DNA of 34,815 nt. Origin: an uncultured Verrucomicrobiae bacterium. GTDB lineage: Bacteria; Verrucomicrobiota; Verrucomicrobiia; Palsa-1439. Of the stretch, positions 16,466 through 24,512 are shown piece after piece. The notes beneath the pieces were generated by a model. The model was given only the letters and a program-made list of their open reading frames with translations, made no database searches and had not been told where the DNA came from. The translations under genes and the position numbers were made by a program. How positions within the stretch are numbered: the stretch's first letter is position 1; each line of letters opens with the position of its first letter. The stretch lies in NCBI GenBank assembly GCA_937927265.1, contig CALBCO010000109.1, positions 1 to 34,815 on the forward strand, written 5' to 3'.

Positions 16466-17728
16466 CTACGGATCGGTACGCGGATGGGTTTTTACCCATT
16501 CCGCCAACGCCCGGTACTTGTGGGGTTGCTCCAGCGGTTGGCCCGTTCGTTCCATACAGCCCCACGCGCCGCGGTCTTTGGCGCCGCCAACGTGCGCGTA
16601 GTGACTGAAATGACTGAAATACTTGCTCATCTCGCGCAGGTATTCGTGATACAAATCGTACATCGCCGGGTTGCGATTGATCACTGATGCTTTTTGGATC
16701 ACATGCTGCCCGCCTTCGTAGGCGATGAGTTTCAATCCCGCTGCAGCGGCGAACTTTTTCAACCCGGCCACCTTCTGGCCCGCTTCCCGGATCGCTTCAC
16801 GTAACTGGGCCACGGCCTCCGGGGAATTGCCCGACACCTTGTTGCCAAAATAAGGCGCGCTGGCAATCGCGTCGGCTTTCACCCCCCACGGGTTGTGCCG
16901 GGCATCCTTCACAACCTCCTGATGTTGCTGTGCCTGGAACGTCGAGCCGCCTTGCAACGCCCACACGCGGACCACTCGTTTCGAGTCCGCGCCCCACACC
17001 AGATCGGCCGCACGGAAATTACGGATCGCCGCCCAGGCGTGAAACCGAAACCCATTGCTCCACAATTTGCCGTCGTTGCCGGCCTTGGTTTTTGGGTCAA
17101 GGGCCAGTGCCGTCCCCTCCTCCACGCAGTAATGCGCCTGCTGGAACATCCCGTTCCACGTCTCGTTCGAATACTCCAAATACATCTTCAGCCTTGGCTG
17201 GAGCGGCTCGCAGGTCTTGACGCCACCGGCTTTGATCAGTTGTTCAGCGGACATCGCGCTCAGCTTGTCGAGCCACGGCGTCAAATCCACATCGCGCATG
17301 TCCACCCCCGTTTTCACCAGCAAACACAAGCGCAATGCATAATCGCTGGGCTGATCACCCCTGTGGCGGTTGATGGTCAGATGGGGCGTGCAAACCCACA
17401 TATCGGCGTTGAGGCGATTGCACAGGTCAATCATCCATTCGTAGGCGACGACCAATTGTTCAGGTGCGTTTTTCTGCGGTCGTTGCATCCACTGTTCACG
17501 TGGCGAACCGTTCGTGTAGTCCCAGTCCATAAACCGGAACGAGTGGTAGATGGCGACCTCTTTCAGAAACTGCGGATTCCAGGGATTGTCGCTGATGACG
17601 TTTCGCACATCACGGAAACAATCATCCGGTTTGTGCCATTTCAAGTTCCAGAAGTTTGAGCCGAGATCCATCCCCAGCACTGCTGTGGCGGACCACACAA
17701 CTCCCACAATCAAGGTTATCGTCTTCAC
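16466..17728 (-). CDS. Secreted glycoside hydrolase-like protein, clan GH-A type
   Basis: A 420-residue exported protein. With GTG 17728 as start (AGGA 7 bases upstream on the minus strand) it begins with a signal peptide (VKTITLIVGVVWSATAVLG, cleaved near residue 20) directly before MDLGSNFWNLKWHK. The TIM-barrel motifs are MYLEYSNETWNG (about 181-192, predicted acid/base Glu after Asn) and LIAYEGGQH (about 333-341, predicted nucleophile Glu), spaced about 150 residues as in clan GH-A. It lacks the extra domains of its neighbour at 14082-16433. The family is not certain; it resembles secreted proteins of unknown substrate common in Verrucomicrobiota and Planctomycetota. A frame running further upstream to 17869 has no signal-like start and is less likely. 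Confidence 0.72.
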   Translation of the reverse strand: MKTITLIVGVVWSATAVLGMDLGSNFWNLKWHKPDDCFRDVRNVISDNPWNPQFLKEVAIYHSFRFMDWDYTNGSPREQWMQRPQKNAPEQLVVAYEWMIDLCNRLNADMWVCTPHLTINRHRGDQPSDYALRLCLLVKTGVDMRDVDLTPWLDKLSAMSAEQLIKAGGVKTCEPLQPRLKMYLEYSNETWNGMFQQAHYCVEEGTALALDPKTKAGNDGKLWSNGFRFHAWAAIRNFRAADLVWGADSKRVVRVWALQGGSTFQAQQHQEVVKDARHNPWGVKADAIASAPYFGNKVSGNSPEAVAQLREAIREAGQKVAGLKKFAAAAGLKLIAYEGGQHVIQKASVINRNPAMYDLYHEYLREMSKYFSHFSHYAHVGGAKDRGAWGCMERTGQPLEQPHKYRALAEWVKTHPRTDP

Positions 17729-17810
17729 CCGTTGTCCTGTTCCGCCAGCGTCAGCCGCCAGCCACGCCCGTGGTATTTCATTTCTATTTTGGTCATGGCT
17801 TTGCGTTCCG

Positions 17811-17839
17811 ACTATATAGAGCCTGTCCCACAGGTTGAA
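17811..17839 (-). promoter_or_regulatory. Predicted promoter of the glycoside hydrolase pair
   Basis: On the minus strand TTCAAC (complement of 17834-17839) and TATAGT (complement of 17811-17816) are 17 bases apart, a good match to -35 and -10 boxes. Transcription would start near 17803 and give a leader of about 75 bases before the GTG at 17728. The spacer contains a small CCTGT/ACAGG inverted repeat that could be an operator. Confidence 0.45.
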
Positions 17840-17953
17840 AGCGCAAACCGGCCGGGGCGCGGTGCGCAAAAAAACGAGGCAAGCAAAACGTTTTCATAGG
17901 CTTGCCCCCACTCGGTGGGGAATATCCTCAGGTGTCATCCTAAAGGAGGTTGA

Positions 17954-18622
17954 CCACCGCTGCCACACCCCCTATCGCACCAATCCGAGCTGCGTCCCGT
18001 ACTTCCCACCATCGAAGGCAATGTGGATTATTCTGGAGACCGCCGCCAACTCCTGCGCATCGAGAAATTGCCCGTCCACGACGGCGTCGAAACCGATTTT
18101 GTCAACGTCAGCCTCGCGTATTGGGCGAAGCAAACCACCGGGCCGTTGCCCCAGGTCACCCACCGGCAACAACTCCCGTTCCAACAACACAGCCGACGCA
18201 CGTTGCGCTGCAACATGGTTTGCCTACTGTTGCAGGAATCGTTTCGCAGCCTAAGTTGCCGCATCGCCGACAGCCCCCGGTGGCAGTGGTTCTGCCAGAT
18301 GGATCAACTCGACCGGGTCAAGATGCCGTTCAAAAGCACCTTGCAGCGGTCGGCCGACTAATCGCCGGCCGAGGCACAGCGCCCCATCATCAACCAGTTG
18401 TTGGGCCGAGCCGGCATGGCGGCGACCGCGACCGAGCTGCAACCGCTGGACTTGGCCGAGCCCTTGGATGGGGACACGTACTTTCTGAATCCGACCTGCG
18501 TGAAGGCCAACATTCATTTCCCGGTGGACTGGGTGTTGTTGCGCGATGCGGTGCGCGCGCAATGGGCGAGCGGCTTTGGTGAACTGGAGGGGGGACCTCC
18601 GGGGGGGGCGTGTTGCGATTAA
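17954..18622 (+). pseudogene. Remnant of an ISNCY-like transposase
   Basis: In one frame the sequence reads LPTIEGNVDYSG, then FVNVSLAYWAKQT, then a block with HSRRTLRCNMVCLLLQESF, CRIADSPRWQWFCQMDQLDR and FKSTLQRSAD, then a stop (TAA 18359-18361). It continues in the same frame with DGDTYFLNPTCVKANIHFPV and DWVLLRDAVR. The order and wording are those of ISNCY-type transposases (Asp in a DTTCVKANIHFPxDW block). Similarity ends abruptly after LLRDAVR, so the C-terminal half is missing; there is also no credible start codon. It is a dead, truncated mobile element that marks this part of the window as a site of insertion. Confidence 0.7.
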
Positions 18623-18748
18623 CACCCGGCCAACCGGTTCCAACTGCGGAGGTCAGTTGCCCATTCGTTTAGTTCGGCAACAAGTGGCGCCTCGGGGACT
18701 TCCAGAATCCCAGCCCTTAAAAACGGGGATAATCCTTTCGGTCAGTGG

Positions 18749-19834
18749 TTACTGAAAACCAACCCGGTAGAACCGGGACGCCCCATTCGTTGCGCCACCG
18801 GAATCGGTGATGGTCATTACACTGCCGAGGCCAACCACCCCGTTGGTGAGCGGCATCCAATTCCCGGCAGTCAGGCTGTCTTGGTACTCGACCCGATACA
18901 CCTGATTCGACCGGGTTCGGAAACTGATCACGGTGTCGCCGTTGGTGACCAAGACGCCGGTGATGCCGAAATCGTCTCCCGTCAGAGAGTCAATGACGCT
19001 GTTGATCCAGCCGGCATACGCGGAGATCCGGACGCTGTAAAACGCGCTCGGTTCGCTCGCGGCGTGGTACACCCAACTGGCGCCGCCGCCTTCCCACAAC
19101 CCAGCCTTGTCCAACAACGCCGCGTTGAACACGGTGCCATCCACGGCATTGCTGAACATGCCGTCCACATCCACATGAATCCCGGCCAACTTCCACACGC
19201 CGTCTTCCTGAATGAAGAGACCGCCACCGGAATCACCGACCGAGAGATGGCACTCGTTGGAGTTGCCGGCGGCGTCGAACGCCACGCGCAGCACAGCGGA
19301 CGTGCCGAACTGGTTGGTGATCACCGCCAACCCGGCCACGATATTCTCCCCCCAGCGCGTGATGCCGTCGAAACTGCCCCACCGCCAGCCGTTCGTCTGC
19401 CCGCCCACGACCACTGGGCTTCCCCGCTGGGTGCCGCGACCAAACACGACGCAGCCGCCGCCGACCTCATTGGTGCCGAGGTACAACGGCGCGTACCGCG
19501 GCAACGTCTCCGCCACCTGCCACACCGCCAAATCCGCGTCGGGACATTCCGCGTATTGGACAGGCCGGTAATCGCGCCCGTCGAGCCGGAAGGTGTTGTT
19601 CGTTGAGTCCCGGACATGCTTGGCGGTGATGAAATACCGGGGCGCGATGGCGGTGCCGAGGAAATGATAGCCCGGATAGGGCCGGTTCCACTGGCCTTGA
19701 TATTGCCAGCCGGAGTCGGTCAGCGCGCCGGTCGGGGCGTTGGTGTTGTAACTGGGATCGCCGGTGTCCTTGAACATCACGGCCCGCGCCGCGACGGCCC
19801 CGGCCACGATCAGACTGCACCACCAGAGTCGCAT
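18749..19834 (-). CDS. Secreted trypsin-like serine protease with verrucomicrobial C-terminal domain
   Basis: A 361-residue exported protein. The signal peptide is at 1-19 (MRLWWCSLIVAGAVAARAV). The chymotrypsin-fold triad is visible: His in ITAKHVRD (in place of TAAHC), Asp in CPDADLAVWQV, Ser in SVGDSGGGLF. All three are present, so it should be active. The last 70 or so residues (SNQVYRVEYQDSLTAGNW; GASRFYRVGFQ) form a small beta-domain that I know from the ends of many secreted Verrucomicrobiota proteins. ATG 19834 is chosen over a further upstream start because the signal peptide begins there. It is transcribed away from the gene at 19885 across a 50-base spacer. Confidence 0.87.
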   Translation of the reverse strand: MRLWWCSLIVAGAVAARAVMFKDTGDPSYNTNAPTGALTDSGWQYQGQWNRPYPGYHFLGTAIAPRYFITAKHVRDSTNNTFRLDGRDYRPVQYAECPDADLAVWQVAETLPRYAPLYLGTNEVGGGCVVFGRGTQRGSPVVVGGQTNGWRWGSFDGITRWGENIVAGLAVITNQFGTSAVLRVAFDAAGNSNECHLSVGDSGGGLFIQEDGVWKLAGIHVDVDGMFSNAVDGTVFNAALLDKAGLWEGGGASWVYHAASEPSAFYSVRISAYAGWINSVIDSLTGDDFGITGVLVTNGDTVISFRTRSNQVYRVEYQDSLTAGNWMPLTNGVVGLGSVMTITDSGGATNGASRFYRVGFQ

Positions 19835-19884
19835 GATCCCACGATACTGGCATCCGGCGTTTTTTTCCATTAGAGTCTTGCCCC

Positions 19885-21711
19885 ATGAAACGCGTTGTCC
19901 TCGTCATGCTTGTCCTGACACTGGTGATTGCCGGCGGCATTGTCGGTTATTTTTATCACACGCTCCGCAAACCCGCGACGCGCGCCGCTGACCTCTTACC
20001 GGAGGCCACGCTCCTGTTTCTGCAAATCCCCGACTGCGACCGGATAGCGGACGAGTTCGCCTCCACCCGGCTCGCCGCGCTCATCCGCGAACCGGCGATG
20101 CAGGCGTTTCTGGAAAAACCCCGGCAGGCCCTTCGCGACGCCGTCCACAGTGCCGGCCCGAATCCCCAAGCGGTCCGCAAACAAATCCTCGCCGCCCTCC
20201 AAGGCGAAGCGTTCATCGCCGTGACCAGCATCACCCCGTTGCCGAAATTCAAAGTCGGCTTGGTCTGCGGCGCCGATGTCCGCCGCAATATCCTGCAAGC
20301 CCGGATCTGGTTGGCCCATTTCGCCCGCACGCTCCGCGCCAACAACCCGAAGGCCCGGTTTGAGTCCAAGCGGCACCGTGGCGTCGCCTACCAAGTCTGG
20401 GAATTCAAACCGGACCTGACCGTTTGCCACTCGTTCCTCAACTCGATGCTCGTCCTCGCGCTCGACGAAGACGACCTGCGCGCCGTCATTGGCCGGTTCA
20501 CCGATCCGACCGGCCCATCGCTTGCCGGCAACCCCCGTTTCCGGGATACTTGCAGTCACATGCCGGCCCATCGCGCATTGCTCGCTTATCTCAACCCCGA
20601 ACTCGTCACCGGCTGGCTGGCGCCGCTGCTGATGTTCTCGCCTCAAGGCCCGGCAACCATCAACAACCTCCGCCGACTCGAAGCCGCCGGCTACAGCCTG
20701 ACGTTCACCGGTGGCGACGCGCAAGAAATCACTTCCATCGCCTACAAAACCGCCCCGCCCGCGACCAACGCGCCGGTCGCTCGCCGTTCCCTCGCGCTCA
20801 CCACACCGGACACGTTGCTGTACGCCGTCCGCACCGCCGACATCGCCGCCGCTTACCAGGAACTGCTCGATTCCGTCGCGCAGCTCCGCAACGAATCGCT
20901 CGCCACCGGCATCGCCGACTTCGAGCACGACCTCCGCCAACGCGGCGTCCGCCTCCGCGACGACGTCCTCGCCCAGCTTGGTCCCGAACTGACGTTGCTC
21001 CTGAACTGGCGCGAAGGCGCGCGCCTTCCGGATTTTGCCATCGTCCTGCAACGACAGCCCGGCAGCGACCGCGCCAAACTCGACACCGCGCTGGAGGCCC
21101 TGAAAACCGCCTTGGCCGGGGACGAACCGTGGGATGAAACGGTGGCGGGCGGCGATACGTTGCACACTGTCCGCTTCGGCGCAAATATTCTCGCGCCGAC
21201 GTACACGGTCACCGCGCCGTATCTGATCGTGGCAAGCACACCGGATTTCATGCGCGAGTTGCTTGGCCAACTCCGGCAACCACAGCCGAACCTCGCCACT
21301 CACCCGCCCTACCAAACCGCCATGAGCCGGTTGCCCGACGGCGGCCAGTCCTGCGCCTACGCCGACCTGCCGGTATTGGTCACGCGACTGTTGGCGCTGG
21401 GGAAAGGCTATGGCGAACGCCTCCCGACCAACGATTATTTCGACCCAAACCAACTCCCACCGGCCGCAGTCTTTGCCAAACATCTGTCGCCATACGTCTC
21501 CACCACCGTGACCGGCCCGCGCCATGTCATCACCACGTCCTACTCGCCGCTCCCCGTCCCGTCGTTTGTCATCGCCGGAGCCGGCATCGGCGCCGTGGCG
21601 GCCTGGGGACATCTCAACGCAATCGCGCCCAAAACGTCTTCAAATACGGACGTTCTCCCTGCGCCACGCGGAAATCGAACGGTTGCGTCGCAAACTCCAG
21701 TTCCTCAATAG
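19885..21711 (+). CDS. Membrane-anchored protein, DUF3352-like
   Basis: A 608-residue protein with one N-terminal anchor (about 4-25, VVLVMLVLTLVIAGGIVGYF) and a large extracytoplasmic part. LLPEATLLFLQIPDCDRIAD followed by repeated alpha/beta blocks (LVLALDEDDLRAVIGRFTD; LIVASTPDFMRELLGQL) fits the DUF3352 group, whose function is not known. A second hydrophobic stretch near the end (VPSFVIAGAGIGAVAAWG) may re-enter the membrane. The last 33 residues are encoded over the 3' end of the converging rRNA-modification gene (98-base overlap) and look unlike a normal protein end, so an original stop may have been lost. Confidence 0.75.
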   Translation: MKRVVLVMLVLTLVIAGGIVGYFYHTLRKPATRAADLLPEATLLFLQIPDCDRIADEFASTRLAALIREPAMQAFLEKPRQALRDAVHSAGPNPQAVRKQILAALQGEAFIAVTSITPLPKFKVGLVCGADVRRNILQARIWLAHFARTLRANNPKARFESKRHRGVAYQVWEFKPDLTVCHSFLNSMLVLALDEDDLRAVIGRFTDPTGPSLAGNPRFRDTCSHMPAHRALLAYLNPELVTGWLAPLLMFSPQGPATINNLRRLEAAGYSLTFTGGDAQEITSIAYKTAPPATNAPVARRSLALTTPDTLLYAVRTADIAAAYQELLDSVAQLRNESLATGIADFEHDLRQRGVRLRDDVLAQLGPELTLLLNWREGARLPDFAIVLQRQPGSDRAKLDTALEALKTALAGDEPWDETVAGGDTLHTVRFGANILAPTYTVTAPYLIVASTPDFMRELLGQLRQPQPNLATHPPYQTAMSRLPDGGQSCAYADLPVLVTRLLALGKGYGERLPTNDYFDPNQLPPAAVFAKHLSPYVSTTVTGPRHVITTSYSPLPVPSFVIAGAGIGAVAAWGHLNAIAPKTSSNTDVLPAPRGNRTVASQTPVPQ

Positions 21712-23095
21712 CCCGCCCGGTCTTGCTCAGCATCGCCTCGAACTCGTGCGCCGGCAGCGTGCGCTGGTTCGTCGAACAAAACAGCCAGCCGCCCGGTTTG
21801 ACCAACGCGCCCGCCAACGTCGCCAGTTCCCCGTAATCCCGCCCCGCCCGAAACACACGGCCGCCTTTTGTGGTGGAAAACGTCGGAGGATCCAGCAACA
21901 CCACGTCCCACTGCCGGCCCTGTTTGCCAAACCGTTTCAACCAGTCAAACACGTCGCCGAAAATGAAATCGTGCCTTGGAGTGCGCTGGCTTGACAGTGC
22001 CTTGCCGTTCTCCGAAGGCGGCGTCAAGCCGCCGCACTCCAAACCATTGATGCGAAAGTTCTCGCGGCCCCAGTCGAGATACCGGCGGGACAAATCCACG
22101 CTCGTCGTCGCCGCGCCCGCCTTCGCTGCCGCCACCGAAAACGCGCAGGTGTGGGCAAAACAATTCAACACGTTCTTTCCGGCCAACGGCATGTGCTGCA
22201 ACCGCCATCGGTTCTCGCGCTGATCGGCAAACAAGCCGGTCCCCAACCCTTCACCAAAGTTCACTAGAAACTTCACCCCGTTCTCCAACACCGTGAACCG
22301 CTCTCCCGCGGCTGGCGCTGTCCGCTTGTGCCTGGTCACAAATTGCTCCACCACCGGACCGAGTTTCGCGACCAACTCCGGTTGCGTCTGCTCCGTCTGC
22401 CATTGCACCAGCAACCGCCCCGCGTACGAATCCACTACGACACCCGGGAAGCTGTCCGCCGCGTCGTTGATGAGCCGGTACGCATTCGTGTCCTCGCCGA
22501 ACAACAATTCCCGAAACTCTCGTGCGGCCGTCAACGGATCCAGCGACTCGAACGCGCGCGGCACGCTCGCTTGGAACGTCACTGGCTGATCCGTTGCCGG
22601 ATGCCGAAACGTGATCCGATGGGCATGGAGCATCAACCGCGGCGCGGCCACACCGCCGTACTCGGTGTCGCCGACAATCGGAAAACCGCTCTCCGCTGCG
22701 TGCCGCCGGATCTGGTGCGTCTTGCCGGTGATCGGCCGCGCCTTGACGAGGAACCACCGGCCGCACGGTTCCTGAAATTCAAACTCGGTCTCCGCTCCTC
22801 CCGACCGCGCGTGGAAGCGCGACCGGGTTGGTTTGACGGCACTGAGCAACAGGTACCGTTTGTCCACCGTGTGCTGCTCGAATTGCCGGGCGAGTGATTG
22901 ATTGGCGCGGGTCGTCTTGCCAAACACCAGCACGCCGGACGTGTCTTTGTCGAGCCGGTGGAGGATGGAAAGCTTCCGCCCGTGCTTCGTCAGCCACTCG
23001 TGGATGCCGTCCGGCGTGAACCGGTCGGGCTTGTGAGTGTTGATCCCAGACGGTTTGTGAACGACCAGCAGGTCGGCGTCTTCGAAGAGAATCAT
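21614..23095 (-). CDS. Fused RluA-family pseudouridine synthase and RlmI-type rRNA methyltransferase
   Basis: A 493-residue protein predicted to make two rRNA modifications. Residues 1 to about 195 are an RluA-type synthase with HRLDKDTSG (catalytic Asp49) and RPITGKTHQIRRH. Residues from about 200 on are a class I SAM methyltransferase of the RlmI type (23S rRNA cytosine-C5): SFPGVVVDSYAGRLLVQW, FADQRENR, NCFAHTCAFSVAAAKAGA (SAM site) and LLDPPTFS. In RlmI the N-terminal domain is a PUA domain; here the synthase takes its place. A 67-bp palindromic repeat is inserted in frame and adds about 22 residues near residue 352, after FRING. ATG 23095 overlaps the HIT gene stop (TGATG). The target bases are not known. 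Confidence 0.9.
   Translation of the reverse strand: MILFEDADLLVVHKPSGINTHKPDRFTPDGIHEWLTKHGRKLSILHRLDKDTSGVLVFGKTTRANQSLARQFEQHTVDKRYLLLSAVKPTRSRFHARSGGAETEFEFQEPCGRWFLVKARPITGKTHQIRRHAAESGFPIVGDTEYGGVAAPRLMLHAHRITFRHPATDQPVTFQASVPRAFESLDPLTAAREFRELLFGEDTNAYRLINDAADSFPGVVVDSYAGRLLVQWQTEQTQPELVAKLGPVVEQFVTRHKRTAPAAGERFTVLENGVKFLVNFGEGLGTGLFADQRENRWRLQHMPLAGKNVLNCFAHTCAFSVAAAKAGAATTSVDLSRRYLDWGRENFRINGLECGGLTPPSENGKALSSQRTPRHDFIFGDVFDWLKRFGKQGRQWDVVLLDPPTFSTTKGGRVFRAGRDYGELATLAGALVKPGGWLFCSTNQRTLPAHEFEAMLSKTGRAIEELEFATQPFDFRVAQGERPYLKTFWARLR
21976..22042. repeat. Palindromic repeat (family B) inserted in frame in the RluA-RlmI gene
   Basis: A 67-bp element with 20-base arms at 21976-21995 and 22023-22042 that match the inverted repeat at 18 of 20 positions (TTGGAGTGCG and GCGGTCAAGC-type ends). 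On the minus strand it is read as about 22 residues beginning LECGGLTPPSEN, with no stop, between FRING and HDFIFGDVFDW. The same family occurs between genes at 31988-32067. Confidence 0.8.
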
Positions 23096-23439
23096 CAACC
23101 CGGTGGCCAGCCCATTTCCCGGCCGCCAAGCAGATGGACGTGCAAATGCGGTACGCTCTCGCCGGCGTGCGGGCCTTTGTTGATCACCAGCCGGTAACCA
23201 GTCGCGTCAATCCCCTCCTGCCGGGCCAATTGCGCGGCCACGGTCAACAAGTGGCCCAGGACCGGTTCATCACTGGTTTGCGCCGCGCCGATGTTCGGAA
23301 TGTCCTTCTTCGGCACGACGAGGATGTGGACCGGCGCTTTCGGCGCAATGTCCCAAAACGCCATCACCCGATCGTCCTCGAAGACGATTTGGGCCGGGAT
23401 TTCTTTGGCAATGATCTTGGCAAAAATATTGTCGCCCAT
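23095..23439 (-). CDS. HIT family (HinT-like) nucleotide-binding protein
   Basis: A 114-residue HINT-branch histidine triad protein, in related cases a purine nucleoside phosphoramidase that also hydrolyses aminoacyl-AMP adducts. The N-terminus NIFAKIIAKEIPAQIVFEDD is typical, the triad is PHLHVHLL (about 97-104), and the end GGREMGWPPG is the family ending. ATG 23439 lies 3 bases after the stop of the gene at 23443, and its own stop overlaps the start of the rRNA-modification gene, so the whole set reads as one operon from nrdR. Confidence 0.95.
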   Translation of the reverse strand: MGDNIFAKIIAKEIPAQIVFEDDRVMAFWDIAPKAPVHILVVPKKDIPNIGAAQTSDEPVLGHLLTVAAQLARQEGIDATGYRLVINKGPHAGESVPHLHVHLLGGREMGWPPG

Positions 23440-23442
23440 CGG

Positions 23443-23988
23443 TTAATCTCCCATTTGCACCTGCACCGGCTTGGCCTGCTGAGTCAGCCGTCTCCGAATG
23501 TGGCCGATGATTTCCTCCGCCAACTGCCGACACCCCGCGCTCCAATGCCGTGTCCCGCGCAACCGCATTACGCACGAACGCAACCCGCGCAGCCGCACTA
23601 GCCCGGTTGCCTCGGTCAGCGCCACGTCAAGTTGCCGAAAGAATGCCAACTCAAACCCGCCACCGCTCTCGGTCACCAATTGATCGAGTCGGATTTCCGT
23701 GCCGTCGCAGCCGGCCCGATACGTCATGGCCACGTCTTCTTGCCCCAGCGCCAAGAGCGCCTCCGTCACCAGCCGGCACAGATCTTCGGCCCCGACTACG
23801 CGCCCGGCGACCTCATCGCAAATAAAGCGATGGATCGCCATGGCAATCGGCTCCGCCAACCACCAATCCGCATGGCCCGCCCGTGCCGCCGCGGCGGCCA
23901 ATTCCCCGGCCAACCGATCAGCCAACAATACCTGTTGGCGATCGTCGGTCTGCCGTACCCACGCAATATCTTCGCGGAGCTGAATCAT
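23443..23988 (-). CDS. NrdR-linked protein with a partial ATP-cone-like stretch
   Basis: A 181-residue protein that I do not recognise as a named family. The middle (residues about 54-90) reads FICDEVAGRVVGAEDLCRLV, then TEALLALGQEDVAMTYR. This resembles the second half of an ATP-cone domain, where the usual text is (S/T)SEEIQDLVEKALMELG, then DVAxxYIxYR. The C-terminal part has several Cys and Arg (LRSCVMRLRGTRHWSAGC). No N-terminal ATP-cone core (KRDG) is present, so ATP binding is doubtful. ATG 23988 overlaps the nrdR stop by ATGA, so it is translated together with that regulator. Confidence 0.65.
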   Translation of the reverse strand: MIQLREDIAWVRQTDDRQQVLLADRLAGELAAAAARAGHADWWLAEPIAMAIHRFICDEVAGRVVGAEDLCRLVTEALLALGQEDVAMTYRAGCDGTEIRLDQLVTESGGGFELAFFRQLDVALTEATGLVRLRGLRSCVMRLRGTRHWSAGCRQLAEEIIGHIRRRLTQQAKPVQVQMGD

Positions 23989-24437
23989 TTCTTGCCCAGG
24001 TTTTGAATTTCTCGAATGAACTCGCCGGTGTCGCGGAACTGCCGGTACACCGAAGCGAACCGGACATACGCCACCTCGTCGAGCTCACGCAAGTAGCGCA
24101 TCAGGCGTTCACCGATTTCGCGTGAAGGAATTTCTTTGCCGAATTCGTTTTCCAGTTCATTGATCACGCGTTCAGCCAAGGCTTCGATCTGTTCGGTGCT
24201 GATGGGGCGTTTCCCGCAGGCTTTCTGGATACCGCCCACGAGTTTGGCCCGATCAAAATCCTGGAAACTGCCGTCGCGTTTCTGAACGCGGAGTTGTTCG
24301 CGATGGATTTCCTCGTAGGTGGTAAAGCGCGTGCCGCAATTCAAACATTCGCGCCGGCGCCGAATCACGCCACCGTCTTCGCTGGCGCGCGAATCAATGA
24401 CCTTGTCCTCCAAATTACCACACTTCGGGCAACGCAT
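23985..24437 (-). CDS. nrdR: Transcriptional repressor NrdR
   Basis: Zn-ribbon/ATP-cone regulator that represses ribonucleotide reductase genes when dATP is bound. The 150-residue product has the zinc ribbon (MRCPKCGNLEDKVIDSRASE, then RRRRECLNCGTRFTTYE) and a complete ATP-cone (VQKRDGSFQDFDRAKLVGGI to VAYVRFASVYRQF). I chose ATG 24437 because AAGG lies 5 bases upstream; ATG 24452 is possible and would add five residues. It is first in an operon with the ATP-cone-like protein, the HIT protein and the rRNA-modification fusion. No nrd genes are in the window. No NrdR box was found. Confidence 0.97.
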   Translation of the reverse strand: MRCPKCGNLEDKVIDSRASEDGGVIRRRRECLNCGTRFTTYEEIHREQLRVQKRDGSFQDFDRAKLVGGIQKACGKRPISTEQIEALAERVINELENEFGKEIPSREIGERLMRYLRELDEVAYVRFASVYRQFRDTGEFIREIQNLGKK

Positions 24438-24480
24438 AGTCCTTGTTACCATGCCATCTGTCGTAATTCAAGACTCGTTA

Positions 24481-24489
24481 TGCTATACT
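24481..24489 (+). promoter_or_regulatory. Extended -10 promoter for the alpha/beta hydrolase gene
   Basis: TGCTATACT matches the extended -10 pattern TGnTATAAT (-10 box 24484-24489). No good -35 box is seen 17 bases upstream, as is common for extended -10 promoters. Transcription would begin near 24496, giving a leader of about 17 bases to ATG 24513. Confidence 0.4.
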
Positions 24490-24512
24490 CGCCGCCAATG
24501 CGCGGACGTCTT

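Noticed and set aside
14901..16601. Long plus-strand open frame opposite the glycoside hydrolase
   Set aside because: It is antisense to a protein with signal peptide and catalytic motifs; the translated product is rich in His/Arg/Gln and recognisable as a shadow.
19996..21612. Long minus-strand open frame opposite the DUF3352-like gene
   Set aside because: Shadow frame; no domains, and the plus-strand product has a membrane anchor and family motifs.
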